Positions 1-5,533 of a stretch of DNA of 5,533 bases are shown piece after piece; positions within the stretch are counted from its first letter, which is position 1, and the number at the start of each line of letters is the position of its first letter. The position numbers and the translations under genes are program-made. Under the pieces are notes generated by a model. That model was not told the DNA's origin and did no database searches. It saw only the letters and a program-made list of their open reading frames with translations. This stretch comes from Ileibacterium sp. (GTDB lineage: Bacteria > Bacillota_I > Bacilli_A > Erysipelotrichales > Erysipelotrichaceae): assembly GCA_021443945.1 (NCBI GenBank), contig JABUSF010000006.1, positions 19,694-25,226 of the forward strand. Reading direction: 5' to 3'.

Positions 1-1241
1 TCCACCTGCATGTTGTAGAATTTGACTTCCACCCCATACAGAAGGGTGTCATCGCTGGCTGTGGACGGGCAGACTTTGTCCAGCGCGTAAATCATTTCAA
101 TGATGTCATCCAGCTGACGCTTTGGAATGACCAGGGATAAGTCTCCTGGTGTAGCGTTCAGGGTTGGACGGACAAAGGATTTTTCAATGCGGTCTTTGGT
201 GGAGCGCTGTCCGCGGATTAAATCCCCAAAACGCTGCACAATCACTCCGCCGCCAAGCATGTTGGACAGGCGGGCAATGGATTCACCATACTGGTTGGAC
301 TGCTGGAAGGGTTCCGTAAAATGGTTGGAAACCAGCAGGGCAAAGTTGGTGTTGTTTGTAAAGCGGGCCGGGTCTTCATAAGAATGGCCGTTGACGGTAA
401 CAATGCCGTTGGTGTTTTCATTGACCACCACTCCGTGTGGATTCATGCAGAAGGTGCGGATGGTATCCTGGTACTTTTTGGAACGGTAAACAATTTTGGA
501 TTCATACAGGGAATCGGTCATTTCGGAGAAGGTGTCAAAAGGCACTTCCACGCGCACGCCAATATCGATCCGGTTGGACTGGGTTTTGATGCCCAGATCC
601 CGGCAGATTTTTTCCATCCAGGAACTTCCGGAACGGCCTGTGGAAATGATGCACTGACTGGCACTCCATTCGTCCTTCTCAGAGCAAATGATAAAGTCTT
701 CACTGTTTTTTTCGATGCTTTCAATGGATGTATAGAAATGGAAATCCATATGGTCCTTCAGTGCTGCGTACAGATTTTCCAAAACGACGTAGTTGACATC
801 GGTGCCGAGATGGCGGACTTTGGCTTTCAGCAGATGCAGGTCGTTCTGCAGGCATTTTTTGTAAATTTTTGGATCGTCGTTGTCGTACAGGCGGGTGGAC
901 GCTCCTCCCATCTGACAGTTGATTTCATCCACGTATTCCATTAAGTCAATGGCGTTCTGTGCACCTACATATTTATACAAATCGCCGCCAAACTCGTTGG
1001 TGATGTTGTATTTTCCGTCGGAGAAAGCTCCGGCGCCTCCAAAACCGTTCATGATGGAGCAGCTGGAGCAGTGAATGCAGGATGGAACGGTTGTTCCGTT
1101 GATCGGGCATTTTCTTTTGTGAAGCGGTGCGCCTTTTTCAAAAACGGCCACTTTTAATTCTGGATTGAGCTGATGCAGTTCCCAGGCGGAAAAGATTCCC
1201 CCAGGTCCTGCGCCAATGATGGCAATATCGTAATGTTTCAT
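1..1241 (-). CDS. FAD-dependent oxidoreductase, COG2509 type (C-terminus cut by window edge)
   Basis: This is a putative cytoplasmic flavoprotein of the NAD(P)/FAD-dependent oxidoreductase class; its substrate is unknown. The first 413 codons are open without a stop. The N-terminus has a Rossmann beta-alpha-beta unit with GAGPGG at residues 10-15 and the ribose-binding acidic residue E35 in VFEKG. A cysteine cluster follows (C45, C55, C58, C61), then GFGGAGAFSDGK at 66-77, which is a hallmark of this family. Later family blocks are DIGVRVEVP (226-234), TVNGHS (282-287), GGGVIVQR (330-337), RPT (358-360) and LYGVEVKFY (401-409). Relatives of about 460 residues continue with a GDGAG flavin-binding motif, so I expect roughly 50 residues to be missing. 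The ATG at 1241-1239 is chosen because GGGAGG precedes it and the GxGxxG motif falls at the usual distance. It is transcribed divergently from the yitT-like operon. The family is certain from motifs; the reaction is not known. Confidence 0.93.
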   Translation of the reverse strand, partial: MKHYDIAIIGAGPGGIFSAWELHQLNPELKVAVFEKGAPLHKRKCPINGTTVPSCIHCSSCSIMNGFGGAGAFSDGKYNITNEFGGDLYKYVGAQNAIDLMEYVDEINCQMGGASTRLYDNDDPKIYKKCLQNDLHLLKAKVRHLGTDVNYVVLENLYAALKDHMDFHFYTSIESIEKNSEDFIICSEKDEWSASQCIISTGRSGSSWMEKICRDLGIKTQSNRIDIGVRVEVPFDTFSEMTDSLYESKIVYRSKKYQDTIRTFCMNPHGVVVNENTNGIVTVNGHSYEDPARFTNNTNFALLVSNHFTEPFQQSNQYGESIARLSNMLGGGVIVQRFGDLIRGQRSTKDRIEKSFVRPTLNATPGDLSLVIPKRQLDDIIEMIYALDKVCPSTASDDTLLYGVEVKFYNMQV

Positions 1242-1245
1242 AATT

Positions 1246-1251
1246 CCTCCC
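1246..1251 (-). promoter_or_regulatory. Ribosome binding site of the FAD oxidoreductase gene
   Basis: On the minus strand GGGAGG is followed four bases later by the ATG at 1241. This is a strong Shine-Dalgarno sequence, slightly close to the start codon, and it fixes the start of the FAD-dependent oxidoreductase. Confidence 0.75.
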
Positions 1252-1304
1252 TGAATACAGCCGGAATCTGGTATCTGGCTGACATGTATTTTGCTTTGGT
1301 GAAT

Positions 1305-1319
1305 GCCGTTTTTAACGGC
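1305..1319. repeat. Perfect inverted repeat in the divergent intergenic region (possible operator)
   Basis: GCCGTT and AACGGC form perfect 6-base arms around a TTT spacer. Neither strand has a T-run after the arms, so it does not look like an intrinsic terminator. It lies about 64 bases upstream of the FAD gene start, where a repressor site would be plausible. That role is inference; a short repeat like this could also occur by chance. Confidence 0.4.
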
Positions 1320-1336
1320 GGTTGATTCGGGTTCAA
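1309..1336 (-). promoter_or_regulatory. Weak candidate promoter for the FAD oxidoreductase gene
   Basis: Read on the minus strand, TTGAAC (1336-1331) and TAAAAA (1314-1309) are separated by 16 bases. Each matches four of six consensus positions of a vegetative sigma factor promoter. The -10 candidate lies inside the inverted repeat at 1305-1319. The match is weak and other AT-rich stretches near 1380-1405 could serve instead. Confidence 0.22.
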
Positions 1337-1464
1337 ATGAGCCTGTAAGAGACTATCACGGCCGCTTTGCTTTCCCAAATGTATTTAGAAAAAAATAAGA
1401 ATCTTTTGAAGAGAAACAGTCCTCGTCCAGCAGAGGAGTCAGACCGGGCCGGCAGGTGTTTGCG

Positions 1465-1473
1465 TGATATAAT
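1465..1473 (+). promoter_or_regulatory. Extended -10 promoter of the yitT-like operon
   Basis: TGATATAAT is a perfect extended -10 element (TG, one base, then TATAAT at 1468-1473). No recognisable -35 box lies 16-18 bases upstream, which is typical of extended -10 promoters. Transcription would start near 1480 and give a very short leader of about 17 bases. That leader contains the AAGGTGA ribosome binding site at 1483-1489, seven bases before the ATG at 1497. This is the only good promoter seen for the six-gene operon. Confidence 0.65.
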
Positions 1474-1496
1474 TTGCCCGGTAAGGTGAATATTAT

Positions 1497-2360
1497 ATGG
1501 AAAAAGGACTCGAAATTTCGAAGAGAATCGCAGCCATTTGCGCAGGCAATCTCATGGTGGCTTTTGCGGTTGTTTTCTTTGTACTTCCCAACAATATCCT
1601 CACCGGGGGAACAGCTTCCCTGGCGATTGCTCTGCATCCTTTTCTGCATATCGACAACGTATTGATGATCAACATCTTAAGTGTTTCTCTTTTCTTCGTG
1701 GGATGGGTGGCCCTTGGCAACGGGTTTGCTCTGCGCAGCGCTCTTTCCACATTTATCTATCCGTTTTTCCTTTCCGTTTTAAGCATGATGGATACAAAAG
1801 CGTTTGCGCACGTCGATCCTTTTGTAGCCAGTTTGTATGCCGGTTTGATTATGGGCGCCGGACTTGGAATCGTCTTTAAGGTCAATGCTTCCACCGGAGG
1901 CATGGATGTGCCGGCGATGATTCTGCACAAATATTTTGGCCTGCCGTTAAACCGCTGCGTGATGGCCATTGACAGTCTGACGATTCTGTTTGGTGTATCT
2001 GTTTATGGAATCAATGCTTTGCTCATAGGTTTGATTTCTGTATTTGCCAGCAGCTTTGCCATTAACTGGACCTCTACGTTAGGAAGCATGGCGGCAAAGA
2101 ATGTGATGATTATTTCGGAAAAGTCTCAGGAGATTCAGGAATACCTGCTCAACCATACAAAGCGGGGGGTTACGGTCCTGGATGCCAAAGGCGCATGGAC
2201 CAATCAGCACCGGCCCGTGCTCATGTGCGTGGTTTCCAACCGTCAGTTTGCCCGGATGGAAATGGATATTAACGAACTGGACCCAAAAGCGTTTATTATT
2301 GTTACAGATGTACATGAAGTCCGCGGATCCGGATTCACCTACGAGGACAGTGATCTATGA
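1497..2360 (+). CDS. YitT-family integral membrane protein (DUF161 plus DUF2179)
   Basis: This 287-residue protein has the standard YitT layout and about the usual family length. About six hydrophobic segments fall near residues 12-32, 54-74, 80-98, 109-128, 153-171 and 172-190, followed by a soluble C-terminal DUF2179 domain from about 205 to 285. Family motifs are the PNNILTGGTASLA block after the first membrane segment (31-43) and the similar NASTGGMDVPA block (130-140). In DUF2179 they are RGVTVLDAKGA (223-233), VLMCVVS (241-247) and DPKAFIIVTDVHEVRGSGF (262-280). YitT-type proteins are presumed transporters of unknown substrate, so function is not assigned. The ATG is preceded by AAGGTGA and an extended -10 promoter, so this is the first gene of the operon. 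Its TGA overlaps the rnmV start as ATGA, which implies translational coupling. Confidence 0.93.
   Translation: MEKGLEISKRIAAICAGNLMVAFAVVFFVLPNNILTGGTASLAIALHPFLHIDNVLMINILSVSLFFVGWVALGNGFALRSALSTFIYPFFLSVLSMMDTKAFAHVDPFVASLYAGLIMGAGLGIVFKVNASTGGMDVPAMILHKYFGLPLNRCVMAIDSLTILFGVSVYGINALLIGLISVFASSFAINWTSTLGSMAAKNVMIISEKSQEIQEYLLNHTKRGVTVLDAKGAWTNQHRPVLMCVVSNRQFARMEMDINELDPKAFIIVTDVHEVRGSGFTYEDSDL
2343..2347 (+). promoter_or_regulatory. Ribosome binding site of rnmV inside the yitT-like gene
   Basis: GAGGA lies nine bases before the ATG at 2357, within the last codons of the yitT-like gene. It supports the ATGA-overlap start of rnmV. Confidence 0.6.
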
Positions 2361-2893
2361 AAAAAATAAAGGAACTGATTGTGGTGGAAGGCCACAACGA
2401 TACCTTTCGGTTAAAACGCTTTTTTGACTGCGACACCATTGAAACCGGCGGCGATATGGTCAACCGGGAAACCCTCGACCGAATTGCTGCGGCACAAAAA
2501 AGCCGGGGTGTGATCGTGTTTACCGATCCCGACCGGCCCGGAGAGCACATCCGCAGTGTCATCAGCCGCCATGTTCCGGGAATCAAGCACGCTTTTATTG
2601 AAAAAGCCAAAGCGAAAACCGACAAAAAAGTCGGTGTGGAACATGCTGAAAAAAAGGATCTGGAAGAATCTCTGGCCAATTGTGTCACCTTTATGGAAGA
2701 GACAGAGTCTTTGAGCTGGCATGACTTTATTGATCTTGGGCTGGTGGGCCATGCTGCCAGAAGAGAAGAGGTGTGCCGCCTGTTTCACATTGGAAAGTGC
2801 AATGCCAAGACCTGTTTTAAACGATTGAATCAGATGGGCGTGACGGCCCGCCAAATTTTGGAGAAATTAAATGAACAATCCAATTGCGACTAA
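2357..2893 (+). CDS. rnmV: Ribonuclease M5, 5S rRNA maturation nuclease
   Basis: RNase M5 cleaves both strands of the 5S rRNA precursor to give mature 5S rRNA in low-GC Gram-positive bacteria, normally with ribosomal protein uL18 as cofactor. The 178-residue product has an N-terminal Toprim domain: VVEGHND at 9-15 with catalytic E11, and FTDPDRPG at 55-62 with metal-binding D57 and D59. The conserved DTIETGG segment (26-32) lies between them, and VGVEHA follows the Toprim core. The C-terminal region has the family pattern LGLVGHAARRE, then IGKCNAKTCFKRLNQMGV, which is typical of the domain after Toprim in M5 proteins. Length is normal and no key residue is missing. It starts on an ATGA overlap with the yitT-like gene and overlaps rsmA by 23 bases. 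The rnmV-rsmA pairing is widely conserved in Firmicutes and links 5S processing with 16S modification. Confidence 0.96.
   Translation: MKKIKELIVVEGHNDTFRLKRFFDCDTIETGGDMVNRETLDRIAAAQKSRGVIVFTDPDRPGEHIRSVISRHVPGIKHAFIEKAKAKTDKKVGVEHAEKKDLEESLANCVTFMEETESLSWHDFIDLGLVGHAARREEVCRLFHIGKCNAKTCFKRLNQMGVTARQILEKLNEQSNCD
2860..2863 (+). promoter_or_regulatory. Ribosome binding site of rsmA inside rnmV
   Basis: GGAG lies seven bases before the ATG at 2871, within the 3' end of rnmV. It supports a start that overlaps rnmV by 23 bases. Confidence 0.6.
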
Positions 2894-3722
2894 AAAAAGA
2901 ACCCGGGAAATCCAGGAAAAATACAACGCCCATACCAAGAAAAGCTTCGGCCAGAACTTTATCGTCGAGCCGGGTGTGGTGGATAAAATTGCCAAAGCTG
3001 CCTGCGGCGGCGGCCATGATGTGGTTGTGGAAATCGGTCCGGGCATCGGAGCTTTAACCCAGTATTTATGTGAGTATTCCGACCAAGTGGTGGCCTTTGA
3101 AATTGACCCCCGCTTTCCGGAAGTGCTGAACAATGAAATCGGAAGCGACCATCTGGAAGTCATTCTTCAGGACTTTCTGGAAACGGATGTGGATGCATTG
3201 CTGGAGAAATTTGAAAAAGAAGGAAAGAAAGTGCGCTTTGCCTCCAATCTTCCTTACTACATCACCACCCCGATCCTGTTTAAGCTGTTTGAAGCCAAAC
3301 GGCCCATTGAATCCATTACCGTCATGATGCAGAAAGAAGTGGCAGACCGGTTTGCTGCCAAGCCAAACGACAAGGAATACAACGCTCTTTCTGTGATTAC
3401 TCAGTATCGGGCCAATATTAAGAAAGTGATGGACGTCAACCGCAACGTCTTCTGGCCATCCCCCAATGTGGGAAGCACAGTGCTGCAGTTTACGTTTAAG
3501 CCCGACCGGCCGGTCAAAGAGGAAGAAGCCTTCTTCGAACTGGTGAAAGCCTGCTTTAAGCAGCGCCGCAAAACCATCTACAACAATTTGTCCGTTTATC
3601 TGGATGACAAGGAAAAAGCCGCAGCCATGCTGGAAAAAGCAGGCATCGAGCCAAGCACAAGAGCCCAGCAGCTGTCGCTGGACGACTTTGTGCACTTATG
3701 GAAAACAAACTATGAAAATTGA
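2871..3722 (+). CDS. rsmA: 16S rRNA (adenine1518-N6/adenine1519-N6)-dimethyltransferase
   Basis: RsmA (KsgA) uses S-adenosylmethionine to dimethylate two adjacent adenines in the helix 45 loop of 16S rRNA during late assembly of the small subunit. Its loss gives kasugamycin resistance. The 283-residue protein is normal in length. It has the N-terminal KKSFGQNF block (23-30), the SAM-binding EIGPGIGALT motif (54-63), the acidic ribose-binding FEID (76-79, E77), and the catalytic NLPYY motif (126-130) followed by ITTPILF. MMQKEVADR (152-160) and FWPSPNVGS (194-202) are also family blocks, and the C-terminal helical domain contains FKQRRKTIYNNL (229-240). All expected catalytic residues are present. 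The ATG has GGAG seven bases upstream. The gene overlaps rnmV by 23 bases and ispE by 11, so expression is probably coupled to both neighbours. Confidence 0.97.
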   Translation: MNNPIATKKRTREIQEKYNAHTKKSFGQNFIVEPGVVDKIAKAACGGGHDVVVEIGPGIGALTQYLCEYSDQVVAFEIDPRFPEVLNNEIGSDHLEVILQDFLETDVDALLEKFEKEGKKVRFASNLPYYITTPILFKLFEAKRPIESITVMMQKEVADRFAAKPNDKEYNALSVITQYRANIKKVMDVNRNVFWPSPNVGSTVLQFTFKPDRPVKEEEAFFELVKACFKQRRKTIYNNLSVYLDDKEKAAAMLEKAGIEPSTRAQQLSLDDFVHLWKTNYEN

Positions 3723-4554
3723 AGCGAAGGGAAAAGTGAATCTGGCCCTGGATGTGATGAACCGAATGCCAAACGGCTATCATGAACTGGATATGATCAT
3801 GGCCGAAATTGATTTGGCCGACATTCTGGATATTGCTTCAGCGGACCAGGACGAAATCATTTGTGAAGGGCTGGCCCTTCCGGAAAACAACACGCTTTCA
3901 AAAACGCTGAACGTCATGCGCGAGAAAGCAGGCTTAAAAGGCCATTACAAAATCATTGTGGAAAAGCACATCCCCTCCCAGGCCGGCCTTGGAGGCGGAT
4001 CTGCAGATGCTGCCGCTTTAATCAGGCATTTGAACACCCTGGAAGGGCTGAATCTTTCTGTCAACGATATGCTGGAAATTGGAGCTCTGATTGGCGCGGA
4101 TGTTCCCTTTTGCGTCATGCAGGGAATTGCCCGGGTAAAAGGAATCGGAGAAGACTGCCGGCCGCTGAACACGGACTGGAAATTTCCGGTGCTTCTGGTC
4201 AAACCCGATGAAGGAATGTCCACACCCGAAGCCTTTCAAGCATGGGATGAAGGGGACTGGAAGCCTTTGGACATTGATATTGTGCAGGATGCGGTTTTGA
4301 AAAAAGATCCGGCTCTGCTCTATCAGACCATGTCCAATGCCCTGGAGCCGATTGCGTACGACCGGCTGCCGGTTTTAAACCAGATCAAGGAAGATCTCAA
4401 TGAATGCGGGCTGGTCCGGGTCATGATGACCGGGTCAGGCAGCTGCATGATGGGCTTTTGCGTGGAAGAGCGCCTCATTGATGAAGCTCAGGAAAAGCTG
4501 CAGGGCCGATATCCGTTTGTGAAAAAAGTATGGGTGGGAGGCGATGGACAATGA
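3712..4554 (+). CDS. ispE: 4-diphosphocytidyl-2-C-methyl-D-erythritol kinase
   Basis: IspE phosphorylates the 2-hydroxyl of CDP-methylerythritol with ATP, the fourth step of the MEP pathway to IPP and DMAPP. Its product line feeds undecaprenyl phosphate, quinones and tRNA prenylation. The 280-residue GHMP kinase starts with KGKVNLALDV (6-15) with conserved K8 and N10, then NGYHELDM (21-28). The ATP-binding loop is PSQAGLGGGSADAA (88-101), the catalytic aspartate is D130 in GADVPF, and the third GHMP motif is MTGSGS (239-244). I chose the ATG at 3712 because family members begin right before this K/N motif. A longer in-frame start at 3604 would add 36 residues lying wholly inside rsmA with no family similarity. 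No strong ribosome binding site is visible (only GGAAA at 3700-3704), and the gene overlaps rsmA by 11 bases, so it probably depends on reinitiation. Its stop overlaps the next start as ATGA. Confidence 0.96.
   Translation: MKIEAKGKVNLALDVMNRMPNGYHELDMIMAEIDLADILDIASADQDEIICEGLALPENNTLSKTLNVMREKAGLKGHYKIIVEKHIPSQAGLGGGSADAAALIRHLNTLEGLNLSVNDMLEIGALIGADVPFCVMQGIARVKGIGEDCRPLNTDWKFPVLLVKPDEGMSTPEAFQAWDEGDWKPLDIDIVQDAVLKKDPALLYQTMSNALEPIAYDRLPVLNQIKEDLNECGLVRVMMTGSGSCMMGFCVEERLIDEAQEKLQGRYPFVKKVWVGGDGQ
4536..4541 (+). promoter_or_regulatory. Ribosome binding site that sets the DUF1146 gene start
   Basis: GGGAGG lies nine bases before the ATG at 4551, within the last codons of ispE. It favours 4551 over an in-frame ATG at 4530, which precedes this site and has no comparable sequence upstream. 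Confidence 0.65.
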
Positions 4555-4757
4555 AGACTCTGCCCTATATTCAGCTGCTGCTGTTCTTTATGATGTTCGG
4601 CATCAGCTTTTATGCACTCAGCTGTGTAAAATTCGATAAATTTTGTAAAGTGAATCCCCCTGCCAGGGTTTATGTTCTGCTCTTTTTGTTCTCTTTGATT
4701 CTGGGCTATCTTTCCAGTCAGGCCATTCTGACACTGACTGTTTTCAATGGATTGTAA
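4551..4757 (+). CDS. Small DUF1146 (YwzB-family) integral membrane protein
   Basis: This 68-residue protein has two predicted membrane segments (about 5-23 and 38-62) joined by a short positively charged loop with the sequence VKFDKFCKV (26-34). The pattern of first helix, A-L-x(3)-K/R-x-DKF, second helix ending in LGYLSSQ (51-57) fits DUF1146, whose Bacillus subtilis member is YwzB. The molecular function of that family is unknown. The ATG at 4551 overlaps the ispE stop (ATGA) and has GGGAGG upstream. The next gene starts three bases after its TAA and in the same frame. In Bacillus the family lies near the ATP synthase genes and murA. Here it is tied to ispE and an actin-like gene, which may hint at a role near the cell envelope; that is inference. 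Confidence 0.82.
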   Translation: MKTLPYIQLLLFFMMFGISFYALSCVKFDKFCKVNPPARVYVLLFLFSLILGYLSSQAILTLTVFNGL

Positions 4758-4760
4758 TCT

Positions 4761-5533
4761 ATGTTTGAAAAAGTCCTGACCATTGATCCGGGCGCTTCTT
4801 CGCTGAAGCTGTATGAGCCCGCCGCCGATGAAGTGGTCAGTGAGCGGACGGTCATGGCCAGCAGGGATGGAAAGCAGTATGTTGGGGAAGAAGCGTTTGA
4901 GCTGTTCTGGGAAAAAGGAAGCGGTGTTTTAAAGCATCCCGTTGATCAGGGGATGCTGGCAGGGGATCTGACCCCCCTGTTTATGAAGCTGGTTTCTCAG
5001 GCACAGCTGGACCGACATCTGTTCAAACCGTCTTTGCGGGTTCTTCTGACCAGGGAAGCCAAAGAAGAACAAATGGAGAAATGGATTCGGATGGGCGAAA
5101 AGGCAGGTTTTCGCCGGGTACTTTTCTCGGATCCTGTAAATGAGCTGAAAAAGGAAACCGGACTGGTGATCCATGCCGGATTTTCCTACACCCGCCTGGC
5201 TGCCTTTCGGTCCGGTCATTTGCTGGACGAAAAGAAGATTATTTTTGCCGGGCGGCAGATTGATGAGGCCATCATGGAATATGTGGCCAATACCTACCGG
5301 TCTTTGATGTTCTATGAAGATGCTGCCGCTTTAAAGAAAGCGGCCAGCGATGCCTTCTGGAACCAGAAAAATCCGGTTTTGAGCTGCGTGGTTCTGGACC
5401 AGCGCAGCCAGTATGTGCGTCTGTCCATCCGGGCCAGTGAATTGTGGCCGGCCATCAGCGGCGTATTGAAGCAAATTGTCATGTGGGCAAGAGAGCTGGT
5501 CAGCCAGCTGGGCCTGGAAAACATGGAAGAAGT
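4761..5533 (+). CDS. Divergent MreB/actin-like protein (C-terminus cut by window edge)
   Basis: The frame stays open for 257 codons to the window edge. Alignment by eye with MreB/Mbl gives a match throughout. TIDPGASSLKLYE (7-19) corresponds to the phosphate-1 strand-turn; YVGEEAFELF (40-49) to the G-x-EA-K segment; and KHPVDQGMLAGD (58-69) to the MreB block R-P-M-K-D-G-V-I-A-D. LRVLLTREAKEEQMEKWIRMGEKAGFRRV (92-120) matches the MreB segment ending in the AGAREV helix, and FAGRQIDEAIMEYVANTY (162-179) matches the AGDEMDEAI block. MreB polymerises under the membrane and guides cell-wall synthesis. The phosphate-2 motif (DIGGGTTEV in MreB) is here HAGFSYTRL at 138-146, and the EEP catalytic segment is SDP (123-125), so ATP binding or hydrolysis is probably impaired. 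A full MreB has about 330-345 residues, so roughly 80 are outside the window. It has only a weak GGA before the ATG and follows the DUF1146 gene by three bases, so translation is probably coupled. Confidence 0.8.
   Translation, partial: MFEKVLTIDPGASSLKLYEPAADEVVSERTVMASRDGKQYVGEEAFELFWEKGSGVLKHPVDQGMLAGDLTPLFMKLVSQAQLDRHLFKPSLRVLLTREAKEEQMEKWIRMGEKAGFRRVLFSDPVNELKKETGLVIHAGFSYTRLAAFRSGHLLDEKKIIFAGRQIDEAIMEYVANTYRSLMFYEDAAALKKAASDAFWNQKNPVLSCVVLDQRSQYVRLSIRASELWPAISGVLKQIVMWARELVSQLGLENMEE

Noticed and set aside
321..944. 207-residue plus-strand open frame opposite the FAD oxidoreductase
   Set aside because: It lies wholly antisense to a gene with clear family motifs, has no ribosome binding site I can see, and its product resembles no family I know. 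It is a shadow frame.
1356..1649. 97-residue minus-strand frame spanning the intergenic region and the yitT-like start
   Set aside because: Nearly half of it is antisense to the first yitT-like codons. It has no recognisable motif and would cover the extended -10 promoter.
3504..3515. Perfect 12-base palindrome GACCGGCCGGTC inside rsmA
   Set aside because: It encodes the ordinary residues PDRPV using codons common in this window. A similar CCCGACCGGCC stretch encodes PDRP in rnmV. Chance from codon use is the simplest explanation.
3066..3695. 209-residue minus-strand open frame opposite rsmA
   Set aside because: It is antisense to a well-supported rsmA and has a cysteine-, histidine- and phenylalanine-rich composition typical of shadow frames.
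3604..3711. 36-residue upstream extension of IspE
   Set aside because: The extension is encoded entirely within rsmA in another frame and lacks similarity to the family. The KGKVNLALDV motif sits at the expected N-terminus when the start is 3712.
4530..4550. Seven-codon longer start for the DUF1146 protein
   Set aside because: The added residues are charged and polar and lie before the GGGAGG site. The ATG at 4551 has proper spacing and makes the typical ATGA overlap.

Overview
The window is a compact bacterial chromosome segment. It carries one gene on the minus strand that runs off the left edge, a 255-base divergent intergenic region, and a tightly packed plus-strand operon of six genes that runs off the right edge. 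The gene set (YitT-family membrane protein, ribonuclease M5, KsgA/RsmA, IspE, DUF1146) points to a Bacillota (Firmicutes) genome. The order rnmV-rsmA-ispE matches the Bacillus backbone but lacks the genes found between rsmA and ispE there (yabG, veg, sspF). That loss, with roughly balanced base composition and a divergent MreB-type actin, is compatible with a non-sporulating lineage such as Erysipelotrichia. This taxonomic guess is inference.

Left region (1-1241, minus strand): the first 413 codons of a COG2509-type FAD-dependent oxidoreductase, with a strong ribosome binding site. The C-terminus lies outside the window. Its function is not established in the literature I know, but the family signatures are very clear.

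Intergenic region (1242-1496): it holds a near-perfect extended -10 promoter close to the yitT-like start, a 6-bp-arm inverted repeat nearer the FAD gene that could be an operator, and no RNA gene or convincing terminator that I can see.

Right region (1497-5533, plus strand): yitT-like, rnmV, rsmA, ispE, a small DUF1146 membrane protein and an actin/MreB-like protein. Every junction is an overlap (4, 23, 11 and 4 bases) or, at the last junction, a 3-base gap. This is strong evidence for one transcript with translational coupling. The operon combines ribosome maturation (5S rRNA processing by RnmV, 16S rRNA dimethylation by RsmA), isoprenoid precursor synthesis by the MEP pathway (IspE, which feeds undecaprenyl phosphate for the cell wall), and membrane or cell-shape functions.

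The most interesting item is the last gene. It aligns with MreB over its whole visible length, but its second phosphate-binding motif and catalytic segment are heavily degraded. It looks like a pseudo-actin, and it sits in the same frame as the membrane protein just upstream.
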